A DNA stretch of 64,000 nucleotides from Marinobacterium sp. LSUCC0821 (GTDB taxonomy: Bacteria > Pseudomonadota > Gammaproteobacteria > Pseudomonadales > Balneatricaceae): NCBI RefSeq assembly GCF_012848475.1, contig NZ_CP051666.1, forward strand, positions 2,197,501 through 2,261,500, read 5' to 3'. The translations under genes were made by a program, and so were the position numbers. This document shows positions 8,308 to 16,137 of this stretch, in pieces (position 1 is the first letter of the stretch; each line of letters starts with the position of its first letter). The notes under the pieces are model-generated. The model was not told where the DNA came from. It saw only the letters and a list, made by a program, of their open reading frames with translations, and did not search any database.

Positions 8308-8538
8308 ATGCAGAGTGCTCGGATTTTTAAAAGTAATACCTCTCAAGCTGTTAGGTTTCCAAAGCAGGTGGCATTACCGGATAGTGTAAAAGAAGTAGAT
8401 ATTATAGCTATGGGACGTGCCAGGTTAGTTGTTCCCTCAGGTGAGGGTTGGGATAGTTGGTTCGATGGTGAGGCTGTAACAGAGGATTTTATGGAAGTGC
8501 GAGATCAGCCTGAGGGTCAAGCAAGGGAAAGTCTCTAA
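8308..8538 (+). CDS. vapB: VapB-type antitoxin (SpoVT/AbrB-like)
   Basis: 76 residues. QSARIFKSNTSQAVRFPKQVALPDSVKEVDII is the swapped-hairpin DNA-binding domain of VapB/MazE antitoxins; the C-terminal WDSWFDG and acidic tail bind the toxin. I start at ATG 8308, 7 nt after GAGGAG (8295-8300); the TTG at 8293 overlaps that Shine-Dalgarno sequence. It overlaps vapC by 1 nt (TAATG). Confidence 0.88.
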   Translation: MQSARIFKSNTSQAVRFPKQVALPDSVKEVDIIAMGRARLVVPSGEGWDSWFDGEAVTEDFMEVRDQPEGQARESL

Positions 8539-8936
8539 TGCTCAAGTACATGCTCGATACAAATATCGTAATCTACACGATTAAGAATAAACCCGAAGTT
8601 GTTAGAAGTCGTTTTAAGCAACATTACGGTCAGATGTGTATCTCGAGTGTAAGTTATATGGAGCTGATTTTTGGTGCTGAACGTTCAGGTAATCCGGAAA
8701 AAAATTTAAGAGTTTTAGAGGGTTTTGTTGCACGTATGGATGTTATTCCCTTTGACAGTGAAGCTGCTGTTCATAGCGGTCAGCTTCGTACAGAACTTGC
8801 TAATAAAGGAACTCCGATTGGACCCTACGATTTAATGATTGCGGGGCATGCAAGATCTGAGGGTTTTATCTTGGTAACCAATAATGAAAAAGAGTTTGTT
8901 CGAGTGCCTGGTTTACGTGTGGAAAATTGGCTGTGA
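8538..8936 (+). CDS. vapC: VapC-type PIN-domain ribonuclease toxin
   Basis: 132 residues. PIN-domain acidic residues are visible at D7 (MLKYMLDTNIVIY), E42 (SYMELIFGAE) and D98 (GPYDLMIAGHA); the fourth position falls in VTNNEKEF, which has Asn where many members have Asp. VapC toxins cleave initiator tRNA or rRNA. It is translationally coupled to vapB. The pair is bracketed by sRNA copies B and C. Confidence 0.92.
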   Translation: MLKYMLDTNIVIYTIKNKPEVVRSRFKQHYGQMCISSVSYMELIFGAERSGNPEKNLRVLEGFVARMDVIPFDSEAAVHSGQLRTELANKGTPIGPYDLMIAGHARSEGFILVTNNEKEFVRVPGLRVENWL

Positions 8937-9032
8937 GCTTTGCATGATAAGAATGTGAAGGTCCTTCTTTCTGGGTAGAAAAGTCAGATTCTTCTCTGTT
9001 TTTTAAATTAATTAAAAAATATTAGAAATTTA

Positions 9033-9061
9033 CTGGCTTAATTATAAATCTTTACTACTCT
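9033..9061 (+). promoter_or_regulatory. Conserved promoter-like block of sRNA copy C
   Basis: CTGGCT (9033-9038) and TACTCT (9056-9061) with the same 17-bp spacer as copies A and B. Predicted start near 9068. Confidence 0.45.
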
Positions 9062-9067
9062 AATAAT

Positions 9068-9176
9068 ACGATGCATGCACAAGGATGTGTAAACCAAAAG
9101 GAACTTGGTGGTCAGGATGACTAAATGCAGCGTTGAAGCCCGGTGCCAATGATTGGTATACGGGCTTCACTTTTTT
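9068..9176 (+). ncRNA. Putative CsrA/RsmA-sequestering sRNA, copy C
   Basis: The most diverged copy, again about 109 nt. Loop 1 (GCAC-AAGGAT-GTGT) is as in copy B. Stem-loop 2 now reads ACCAA-aaggaac-TTGGT, adding a third AGGA loop. Stem-loop 3 changes to GGTC-AGGAT-GACT with pairing preserved while the loop is invariant. The terminator has one mismatch (9135-9176). It is followed 83 bp later by rfaH; no other gene is seen in 8937-9259. Confidence 0.6.
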
Positions 9177-9259
9177 CATATCAGGCGAGTCTATCGACTG
9201 GCCAATACACGTTCTCTTTTGTTTATAATAGTCTCATATTTTGTTCTTAGGACTTCGTT

Positions 9260-9739
9260 ATGTTCAACTGGTTCGTGATTCAATCTAAGCCTGGCCAACT
9301 TCTTAAGGCTCAAGCAGAGTTGGAACAGCAGGGTTTTGAAACTTACCTACCCTTGCTGAAAACTGAGCAAATAAAAAAGGGTAAACGGGTCGAAGTCGAA
9401 GCCCCTCTCTTTCCAGGCTACCTGTTCATCTTTCTTTCCAAAGAAGAGAGTAATTGGCGCCCAATTCGTTCAACTCGTGGTGTGGCAAAGTTAATTAGTT
9501 TTGGTAGCGAGCCTGCAATCGTCCCAAAAGATGTTGTAAATGCCATTCGTGCACAGTTACGCCACACTGATGCCGAACAGTCATTCAGAAAAGACGATAA
9601 GGTTTCTATAAGTGATGGCCCCTTCAAAGACTTGCAAGCAGTGTTTATAGAGTACGACGGTGAACAGAGAGCGTTTGTTTTGATGGAGTTGTTAGGGCGT
9701 TGGCAAAAGATGTCTGTCGAACTGTCGGCTATTAGTTAA
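9260..9739 (+). CDS. rfaH: RfaH, NusG-like antiterminator
   Basis: 159 residues: NusG N-terminal domain (about 1-100; NWFVIQSKPGQLLKAQAELEQQGFETYLP, APLFPGYLF) and a KOW region (about 110-159; DDKVSISDGPFKDLQAVF). RfaH is recruited to RNA polymerase paused at ops elements, suppresses termination and couples ribosomes in long surface-polysaccharide and toxin operons. An ops-like GGCGTTAGC lies 3.9 kb downstream in the leader of the polysaccharide operon, which makes that operon its likely target. Its 3' end overlaps a convergent recombinase gene by 8 bp. Confidence 0.93.
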   Translation: MFNWFVIQSKPGQLLKAQAELEQQGFETYLPLLKTEQIKKGKRVEVEAPLFPGYLFIFLSKEESNWRPIRSTRGVAKLISFGSEPAIVPKDVVNAIRAQLRHTDAEQSFRKDDKVSISDGPFKDLQAVFIEYDGEQRAFVLMELLGRWQKMSVELSAIS

Positions 9740-10682
9740 AGGCTGTTACCTCCCAAACCGGCGTACACTCTTCGATATGAAGTTCGGCTGGGTTTACGTT
9801 ATCGACCCAGCTCTGCAGATACCTTAATGTTGTTGTCTCTTTCCGCCATCCGCCACGCAACATAATCTTTTCTAACGGCACGCCTGCATTCAACATATCT
9901 AGCGCAGCACCCACCCGAAACGAGTGGCCGCTTAAGTGTGGAAGGTCTCGACGCCTAGCCCGGTATTGCAAATCGACCAGAATAATATTGATGGATGCTG
10001 GGTTGAGTTTATCACCTAGGGTTTTGTTGTCTTTACGTATGGATCGCAGAATGCGTCCCTCTGTAGCCCCAATTCGACGCTTCCATTTGGTTATCTTGGT
10101 TGCTAGTAGATCGCTTATAGGGATGAGTTTGCCATCGCCTAATTGATCGGTTTTAGAGCGTTTAAGGTTTAATGCAAAGTGGCCATTTGGCAGTGTCTTT
10201 AAATCCTCAAAACAGAATGAACAGATCTCTGAGGAGCGGCGCATGGTCTCATAACCGATTCTAAGCAGCAGTTCATTGCGCCGGCCGGCTAGAGAGGAGT
10301 CACATTTTTTTAAAAGTTGCTCAAGAAGGTCGAGTGTCAGAGGGTGAGCCTGTTTCTGCTGCCTACCGATTTTACGATGCATCTTTTTCAGTGCAATTTT
10401 AACCTCTGGTGTTTTCGTTGGGCTATTGAAGCCCGCAAAAAAGCAGATAGACCCCAAAGTATCTATGCGGCGCCGAATAGTCGCACTTTTTTGAAATTGA
10501 GACATCTCTTCAATGTAAAGTGCTAGATCTGAAGCTTGGGGTGGAAGAGGATTAAGTCCTTTTGATATTGCCCAGTTGGCAAAGTGTTTAAAGTCACTGC
10601 GATAAGCTTTGAGGGTATTTTCTGCAAAGGCGCCGTCTAATTGCGCCATCAAATCATCTAAGAACTGATTTACGTCCATCAC
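9732..10682 (-). CDS. Tyrosine site-specific recombinase (copy 1)
   Basis: 316 residues. N-terminal SAM-like core-binding domain (about 1-100; AFAENTLKAYRSDFKHFANWA, SATIRRRIDTL) and a C-terminal catalytic domain with Arg in GYETMRRSSEIC, Lys in LKRSKTDQ, H-x-x-R in GHSFRVGAA, Trp in RGGWRKE and the nucleophile Tyr in TLRYLQSW: a full set, so probably active. It is clearly related to the copies at 55.5 and 62.2 kb, all in the same orientation. Its 3' end runs 8 bp into the end of rfaH. It diverges from the XRE gene at 10824. Target site unknown. Confidence 0.92.
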   Translation of the reverse strand: MMDVNQFLDDLMAQLDGAFAENTLKAYRSDFKHFANWAISKGLNPLPPQASDLALYIEEMSQFQKSATIRRRIDTLGSICFFAGFNSPTKTPEVKIALKKMHRKIGRQQKQAHPLTLDLLEQLLKKCDSSLAGRRNELLLRIGYETMRRSSEICSFCFEDLKTLPNGHFALNLKRSKTDQLGDGKLIPISDLLATKITKWKRRIGATEGRILRSIRKDNKTLGDKLNPASINIILVDLQYRARRRDLPHLSGHSFRVGAALDMLNAGVPLEKIMLRGGWRKETTTLRYLQSWVDNVNPAELHIEECTPVWEVTAFN

Positions 10683-10823
10683 CTACCTCCCTGTATCGTG
10701 ATGGTTTAAGTGTAGACCACAAAATGTGGATTCTGTTTTAAAAAATTTACAGAGATAAAATGTTTCAAAAATTTATCAAATATACTATATTGCAAACTAT
10801 ATGAAACAAATATGGTGTTTTAA

Positions 10824-11252
10824 GTGGACGCTGAAAATATTGGGATAGCAATAAAGCAAGAACGAAAACGCTTGAACGTAACCGCTGAAGCATTGTCAGG
10901 TGCTTCAGGTATTTCAAGAGTTACATTGCATCGAATTGAGAAAGGTGAGGGAGGGTCAAGTTTGAACAGCTACCTCGCCGTAGTAGCTGCTTTGAATCTG
11001 GAGTTAACGTTGACTGATACGTCAAAAGTTGGGGCGCGCAAAGTTGATCAAGAAGACTCTATTCCTGTGATCATTCGGCTGGATGACTACCCTGAACTTA
11101 AAAAGCTCTCTTGGCATATTACAGGCAGAGACTACCTTAAACCTTTCGAAGCACATGCTATGTACGAGCGAAACGCCCGTCATCTTGATGAAAATGATAT
11201 GACACGAGCTGAAAGGTTATTGATGGCAAATTTAAATAGGGCATTTGCATGA
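10824..11252 (+). CDS. XRE-family antitoxin/regulator paired with AbiEii-like toxin
   Basis: 142 residues. Helix-turn-helix of the Cro/CI type at about 6-60 (GIAIKQERKRLNVTAEALSGASGISRVTLHRIEKGEG), then a C-terminal part (SIPVIIRLDDYPELKKLSWHI, LDENDMTRAERLLMANLN) seen in antitoxins of nucleotidyltransferase toxins. GTG start; the AT-rich region upstream holds a possible -10 TATACT at about 10782 and repeated ACTATAT segments that could be its operator. Overlaps the toxin by ATGA. Confidence 0.75.
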   Translation: MDAENIGIAIKQERKRLNVTAEALSGASGISRVTLHRIEKGEGGSSLNSYLAVVAALNLELTLTDTSKVGARKVDQEDSIPVIIRLDDYPELKKLSWHITGRDYLKPFEAHAMYERNARHLDENDMTRAERLLMANLNRAFA

Positions 11253-11980
11253 ACCATGAAGGTTGTCATTTTAAAAGACCTCATCATCAGCTGATTGCAA
11301 GAGTACTTGCAGCGATTAATACAGATCTCTTTGATATGAGTGAGTGCTTTTTTGGTGGAGGAACTGCTATCGCCCTTGCTTATGGAGAATACCGAGAATC
11401 TATTGATATAGATTTTGTGGTCTCTAGTAAGGAAGGTTATCGCGCTCTGCGAGAAGTTGCGAAAGGACACCAGTTGGGTTTGGGGCTTTTTAAAGAGCAT
11501 CAAGAAGGGTTGGATATTGATCGAGTGCGCATGGACCAGTATGGAATTCGTATGGTAGTGAGGATTAGCGAAAGTGCATTTATTAAATTTGAAATTGTGA
11601 ATGAGGGAAGGGTAGAAATTCAAAAGCCTGATGCAGACTCAAGGATTTGTGGAGTATCCATATTGAGTAGGCTTGATATGGCGGTTACAAAGTTACTGGC
11701 CAATTCAGATCGTTGGGCTGATCGCGCGGTTTATTCTAGGGATGTTATTGATTTATCGATGTTGGGTTTATCAAAGAGAGAGCTAAGTCAGGCCATATCC
11801 AAAGCTGAAGCAGCCTATGGGTCTTCAATTATGCAAGATTTGAAAAAGTCACTTACCTACCTGACTGAAACACCGAAACGACTCGAACAATGTATGGAAG
11901 CTATGAGCATCGATCTCCCTAAATCTGTTCTATGGCAAAAATTGAAAAAGCTAGAGCGAGACTCTGATAATTGCCTATAG
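11249..11980 (+). CDS. Nucleotidyltransferase toxin, AbiEii/AbiGii-like
   Basis: 243 residues. CFFGGGTAIALAYGEYRESIDIDFVV is the nucleotidyltransferase motif (GG, then D-x-D) of the AbiEii/DUF1814 toxin group, with LSRLDMAVTKLLANSDRWADRAVYSRDVIDL as the conserved Lys/Arg/Asp region. Family members are toxins of bacteriostatic TA or abortive phage-infection systems. The upstream partner here is an XRE-type protein. Translationally coupled to it by ATGA. Confidence 0.82.
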   Translation: MNHEGCHFKRPHHQLIARVLAAINTDLFDMSECFFGGGTAIALAYGEYRESIDIDFVVSSKEGYRALREVAKGHQLGLGLFKEHQEGLDIDRVRMDQYGIRMVVRISESAFIKFEIVNEGRVEIQKPDADSRICGVSILSRLDMAVTKLLANSDRWADRAVYSRDVIDLSMLGLSKRELSQAISKAEAAYGSSIMQDLKKSLTYLTETPKRLEQCMEAMSIDLPKSVLWQKLKKLERDSDNCL

Positions 11981-12022
11981 CCCCTAAATAATAACATTTA
12001 GTTAGACAACCACCTTAGCCTA

Positions 12023-12150
12023 AGTTAATTGAAGAGCGCCCAGATATTTCACAGCGCGAACTGGCTTCGCGGTTGGGTGTGAGTGTCGAGAACTACAAAT
12101 CAACATAGGGTGTCATTGAATTCCTATCAAAAGGGCAACAAAGGCTTGTT
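12023..12150 (+). pseudogene. Decayed, internally deleted copy of the EPS regulator region
   Basis: 12023-12086 encodes KLIEERPDISQRELASRLG and matches 12394-12454 inside the intact regulator at 12345. Immediately after GTGAGTGT (12079-12086) the match jumps to 12682-12745, the sequence just past the end of the intact regulator. The intact copy has GTGAGTGT at both 12447-12454 and 12674-12681, so this copy looks like a deletion of 227 bp between those direct repeats. It lacks a start and has an early stop. Nothing else recognisable is seen in 11981-12344. Confidence 0.7.
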
Positions 12151-12344
12151 TTCCCGTAGGTGTCGTCAACTTGCTTTCCATCCCGTCAGAGAATTGATGA
12201 GCCTTAGTTATCCCTTCTTTTGTTATCGATATCACCAAAGTCACTTTGTAAAGTTATTACAATCTTGTTAGTCTATGTTCATAGATTGAACAACCGTTTT
12301 AAATGTAACCGCACTGTGGCAAGCAGGGGCAGTAGCGTGCCTAA

Positions 12345-12677
12345 ATGAGTCAAAACAGCGATACCCTTGAACTTGACTACCGTGTCCTTCAATTAATAGA
12401 AGAACGACCTGATATTTCACAGCGCGAACTGGCTTCGCAGCTGGGGGTGAGTGTGGGTAAAACCAACTACGTATTGTCTGCACTTATAGAGCGTGGCTTG
12501 GTTAAAGCGGAAAACTTCAAGCGTTCAAATAACAAAGCCGGTTACTTATATCTTCTTACACTCAAAGGCATTTCAGATAAGGGGTTAATCACTGCGCGAT
12601 TCTTAAAACGGAAGGTGGAAGAGTACGAGCGCTTAAAGGCTGAAATTGCGGATATTCAATCAAGAATCGAAGAGTGA
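12345..12677 (+). CDS. MarR-type EPS-associated winged-helix regulator
   Basis: 110 residues. Winged helix at about 10-75 (YRVLQLIEERPDISQRELASQLGVSVGKTNYVLSALIERGLVKAENF), then NNKAGYLYLLTLKGISDKGLITARFLKRKVEEYERLKAEI, a C-terminal coiled coil. This matches the family of small MarR-like regulators found beside exopolysaccharide loci. It probably senses or controls the adjoining polysaccharide operon; targets are unknown. A decayed partial copy lies just upstream. Confidence 0.85.
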   Translation: MSQNSDTLELDYRVLQLIEERPDISQRELASQLGVSVGKTNYVLSALIERGLVKAENFKRSNNKAGYLYLLTLKGISDKGLITARFLKRKVEEYERLKAEIADIQSRIEE

Positions 12678-12791
12678 GTGTTGAGAACTAAAAGTCAAAA
12701 TTGGGTATCATTGAAAACTTATAATAACGGCGATAAAGACTTTCTTGAGGTTCGTCCTGATATTTTTGATTTTAGTAGAGAAGTGCTATCG

Positions 12792-13214
12792 ATGAGCGAT
12801 CTGAAAATTGACACAGCTTTTTATGTGAAATGTATATCTGCCCTAGAGCGTGCGTTCGAAATGTTGAATGCTTCACAAGCTGAAAGCATCGAATTTGAAC
12901 TCTATCGCTCAGCGACCATCAAAGAGTTTGAAATTATATTGGAGCAGTCGGGTAAGTTACTTAAAAAACGATTGAGACCTTTCTTTCACAGTAATAAAGC
13001 TGCTGATGAGCTTTATTTCAAAGATATATTTCGTCATGCAGCATTGCATGGTCTGATCACTGCTGAAGAAGCAGAAAGATGGTTGCAGTATAGGGATAAT
13101 CGGAATTCCACGAGTCATGACTATGGTGAAAAACTCGCTAACACAACGCTGCTGTTGATCCCTAAATTTATTGTTGATGCTAAACGGTTGGCAAAAGTTA
13201 TAGATGCTGCTTAG
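12792..13214 (+). CDS. hepT: HepT-like HEPN toxin (HI0074 family)
   Basis: 140 residues from ATG 12792 (MSDLKIDTAFYVKCISALERAF). All-helical HEPN protein with R104-x4-H109-x-Y111 (RNSTSHDY), the catalytic and tyrosine motif of HepT RNases. In characterised type VII systems the MntA partner polyadenylylates this Tyr to silence the RNase. The frame is open back to GTG 12678, but that extension (VLRTKSQNWVSLKTY onwards) is not part of the HEPN fold and is duplicated in the decayed copy at 12079-12150. Overlaps mntA by 11 bp. Confidence 0.85.
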   Translation: MSDLKIDTAFYVKCISALERAFEMLNASQAESIEFELYRSATIKEFEIILEQSGKLLKKRLRPFFHSNKAADELYFKDIFRHAALHGLITAEEAERWLQYRDNRNSTSHDYGEKLANTTLLLIPKFIVDAKRLAKVIDAA

Positions 13215-13503
13215 AGATAAAGATCACAAGGAAATTATCCGCCTAGCTAAAAGGTCGTTTACAAAGCCCGTTAAAGTTTGGGCTTATGGTAGCCGTGTTA
13301 ATGGTATGGCGCACGAGGGTAGCGACCTCGATTTGGTTGTGCTCCCGGATGGCGATGGAATGCTTGATCTTAGCGAATTAGGAATTTTCAAAGATTTATT
13401 ACAAGAATCAACCATTCCGATTCTTGTTCAGGTTTTAGATTGGAATCGCATACCTGAAAGCTTTCAAGCGAATATTTTGAAAGAGTACGAGGCGCTCTTA
13501 TAG
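13204..13503 (+). CDS. mntA: MntA-like minimal nucleotidyltransferase antitoxin
   Basis: 99 residues. The signature G29-S30-x10-D41-x-D43 (GSRVNGMAHEGSDLDL) is complete, so nucleotidyl transfer is likely. Overlap with the HepT gene and gene order fit the HEPN/MNT type VII TA arrangement. ATG 13204 is the only sensible start. The operon ends 197 bp before wecB. Confidence 0.87.
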   Translation: MLLRDKDHKEIIRLAKRSFTKPVKVWAYGSRVNGMAHEGSDLDLVVLPDGDGMLDLSELGIFKDLLQESTIPILVQVLDWNRIPESFQANILKEYEALL

Positions 13504-13601
13504 GTAAGGCGGGCTTATATTAATAAGTGGCCCTTATCGGAAACTAAAGTAGTTTTATATAGAAAGTGTTAGCGTTTAGAAAAACAGCAAGGTTTTTGAA
13601 A

Positions 13602-13618
13602 CTATCTCGAAGAGATAG
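13602..13618 (+). promoter_or_regulatory. Leader hairpin upstream of wecB
   Basis: CTATCTC-GAA-GAGATAG is a perfect 7-bp stem in the untranslated leader, 33 nt before the ops-like element. No T-run follows, so it is more likely a leader or processing structure than a terminator. Confidence 0.4.
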
Positions 13619-13650
13619 CAATGTATTATAAGTCTCATTGAAAATTTGTA

Positions 13651-13661
13651 GGCGTTAGCTC
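13651..13661 (+). promoter_or_regulatory. ops-like RfaH recruitment element
   Basis: GGCGTTAGC at 13651-13659 differs by one base from the E. coli ops core GGCGGTAGC. It lies about 40 nt before the wecB start, in the leader of the long operon, as expected for RfaH loading. rfaH itself is at 9260-9739. Confidence 0.65.
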
Positions 13662-13699
13662 ACAGAGCGAAGAGATTCACGCTAGGTGTTTATTAGTAA

Positions 13700-14818
13700 A
13701 TGAAAAAAGTCTTAACAGTATTCGGTACACGTCCAGAAGCTATCAAGATGGCCCCGTTGGTCCGCGCACTCGCCGCTGACACACGTTTCGAATCGCGTGT
13801 ATGCGTAACGGCTCAGCACCGTGAAATGCTTGACCAAGTGCTTGATCTGTTCGAGATCAAACCCGAATATGATCTGAATCTTATGAGGCCTGGGCAAACT
13901 TTGAGCGATGTTACGTCCGGGATCTTAAAAGGGATGGAGAGTGTGCTGGATGACTTCCGGCCGGATGTGGTTCTAGTGCACGGAGATACAGCGACAACCT
14001 TTTCTACAGCGCTGGCTGCCTATTACAAACAAATACCAGTCGGTCATGTTGAGGCGGGTCTTCGGACAGGAAATATATACTCTCCATGGCCAGAGGAAGG
14101 TAACCGTAAGCTGACGGGTGCGCTAACGCGTTATCATTTTGCACCGACCGAAACTTCACGACAAAATTTGCTCAACGAGAGTATTCCCGCTTCTGATATC
14201 TCAGTGACTGGCAACACGGTTATTGATGCGCTTTTATGGGTAAAGCACAAACTAGATAATGATGCCCAGTTGCGTGATGAGTTAGCTGCATTATTCCCCA
14301 TGCTGGGCACACACAAGAAACTAGTTTTGGTAACGGGCCATCGACGAGAAAGTTTTGGTGGTGGGTTTGAGCGTATCTGTGAGGCTCTGCGGAAATTCTC
14401 GAGCGAGCGTGATGACTGCCAAGTAGTCTATCCGGTTCATCTAAATCCAAACGTGCAGGAACCTGTAAATCGGCTTCTGGCGGACTGCAGTAACGTTCAT
14501 TTGATACCCCCGCAAGACTATTTACCATTTGTATACCTTATGATGCAGTCCTGCCTGATATTGACGGATTCCGGTGGAATACAAGAGGAAGCTCCGTCTC
14601 TGGGTAAGCCAGTTTTGGTCATGCGCGACACAACTGAGCGTCCCGAGGCTGTGGATGCTGGTACGGTAAAGCTGGTGGGTACTGATGTAGATCTGATTGT
14701 CGAGGAAGTGATAAACCTTCTTGTAAACGAAAATGCCTACGCAGCCATGTCGCGCGCCCACAACCCGTATGGTGACGGCCAGGCGTGCAAACGTATCTTG
14801 AATTTTTTAAGTATTTAA
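13700..14818 (+). CDS. wecB: UDP-N-acetylglucosamine 2-epimerase
   Basis: Non-hydrolysing epimerase that makes UDP-ManNAc from UDP-GlcNAc in the cytoplasm. 372 residues, the normal length. [53 protein letters not shown] and [29 protein letters not shown] are the family's signature blocks. First gene after the ops-like leader; wecC follows 9 nt later, so together they feed UDP-ManNAcA into the repeat unit. Confidence 0.97.
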   Translation: MKKVLTVFGTRPEAIKMAPLVRALAADTRFESRVCVTAQHREMLDQVLDLFEIKPEYDLNLMRPGQTLSDVTSGILKGMESVLDDFRPDVVLVHGDTATTFSTALAAYYKQIPVGHVEAGLRTGNIYSPWPEEGNRKLTGALTRYHFAPTETSRQNLLNESIPASDISVTGNTVIDALLWVKHKLDNDAQLRDELAALFPMLGTHKKLVLVTGHRRESFGGGFERICEALRKFSSERDDCQVVYPVHLNPNVQEPVNRLLADCSNVHLIPPQDYLPFVYLMMQSCLILTDSGGIQEEAPSLGKPVLVMRDTTERPEAVDAGTVKLVGTDVDLIVEEVINLLVNENAYAAMSRAHNPYGDGQACKRILNFLSI

Positions 14819-14827
14819 GGAAGCTAT

Positions 14828-16105
14828 ATGAGCTTTGAAACGATCTCCGTTATCGGTCTTGGCTATATTGGACTGCCAACAGCGGCTATGTTTGCCTCGC
14901 GAAAGAAGAAGGTAATAGGAGTAGACGTAAACCAAAAAACTGTCGATACAATTAACCGCGGCGAAATTCATATCGTTGAGCCAGAACTGGATATTATTGT
15001 CCGCTCAGCTGTTAAAGAGGGTTACCTCAAGGCAGTTACAATACCTGAGCCTGCGGATGCATTTCTGATTGCAGTGCCAACACCTTTCAAGTCGAATGGT
15101 TCAGAAATTCCAGAGCCGGACCTCGGGTACATAGAGAAAGCTGCTAAGGCTATAGCTCCAGTTTTGAAAAAAGGCGATTTGGTGATTCTCGAGTCTACCT
15201 CACCAGTTGGGGCGACGGAGCAGATGGCTGAGTGGTTGGCAAACTCTCGTCCTGATCTGAGATTTCCGCAACAGCTTAGTGAAAATGCAGATGTTTCAAT
15301 TGCGCACTGTCCTGAGCGAGTTTTACCGGGTCACGTTGTAAGAGAGCTTGTCCAAAATGACCGTGTGATTGGTGGAATGTCAGACATGTGCTCGAAGAGG
15401 GCTGTCGAACTCTACAAGGCGTTCGTCGAAGGTGAGTGTGTAATCACAAACGCACGTACGGCTGAAATGGCGAAACTCACTGAGAACTCCTGTCGAGATG
15501 TTCAGATAGCTTTTGCAAACGAGTTATCGATGGTTTGCGATCAGCTTGAAATTGATGTCTGGGAACTGATCACCTTGGCGAACAGGCACCCGCGTATAAA
15601 CATACTTCAGCCAGGCCCTGGTGTAGGTGGGCATTGTATAGCTGTAGACCCCTGGTTCATTGTAAGTAAAACACCAGGCTTAGCGCGCCTGATAGAGACT
15701 GCCCGATTAGTAAACGACTCAAAGCCAAATTGGGTAATTAAAAAAATTCAGATGGCGCTTGCCGAGTATTTGCTCGAGCATCCTGATAAAACCGCTAAAG
15801 AGGTGACAGTTTCGTGCTTCGGTTTGGCATTTAAGGCAGACATAGATGACCTGCGGGAGAGCCCGGCATTAGAAATAGCGAGAACGCTAGCGGAACTACA
15901 CCCTGGGCGGACCCTGGTTGTTGAGCCAAACATCAAAGAACTACCAATAAAGCTCCAGGATGCGGTAGAGCTCGTGAGTATCGTGACTGCCCTTGAGTCC
16001 TCGGAATTGATAGTATTGCTTGTAGATCATCATCACTTTAAAGCTATCGATCATCGGAATATCAACGCTAAAGTTATAGATACCAGAGGTATCTGGAACC
16101 GCTGA
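14828..16105 (+). CDS. wecC: UDP-N-acetyl-D-mannosamine dehydrogenase
   Basis: Oxidises UDP-ManNAc twice to UDP-ManNAcA with NAD. 425 residues: Rossmann GLGYIGLPTAAMFA at the N-terminus, central ECPER-like CPERVLPG, catalytic Cys in PGPGVGGHCIAVDPWF (near residue 265) and the C-terminal UDP-binding domain (CFGLAFKADIDDLRESPAL). AGGAAG lies 6 nt before ATG. It follows wecB directly. Confidence 0.97.
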   Translation: MSFETISVIGLGYIGLPTAAMFASRKKKVIGVDVNQKTVDTINRGEIHIVEPELDIIVRSAVKEGYLKAVTIPEPADAFLIAVPTPFKSNGSEIPEPDLGYIEKAAKAIAPVLKKGDLVILESTSPVGATEQMAEWLANSRPDLRFPQQLSENADVSIAHCPERVLPGHVVRELVQNDRVIGGMSDMCSKRAVELYKAFVEGECVITNARTAEMAKLTENSCRDVQIAFANELSMVCDQLEIDVWELITLANRHPRINILQPGPGVGGHCIAVDPWFIVSKTPGLARLIETARLVNDSKPNWVIKKIQMALAEYLLEHPDKTAKEVTVSCFGLAFKADIDDLRESPALEIARTLAELHPGRTLVVEPNIKELPIKLQDAVELVSIVTALESSELIVLLVDHHHFKAIDHRNINAKVIDTRGIWNR

Positions 16106-16137
16106 TTTACCGAATTGAAACAGAAAAGGAAACCTTA

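Noticed and set aside
7286-9176. The three repeats as integron attC sites with TA gene cassettes
   Set aside because: They lack GTTRRRY/RYYYAAC core sites, carry a promoter-like block and an intrinsic terminator, and the nearby recombinases are not of the IntI type.
12083-12271. A 62-codon gene after the decayed regulator
   Set aside because: Its beginning is the displaced leader sequence homologous to 12678-12745 and the rest has no recognisable pattern.
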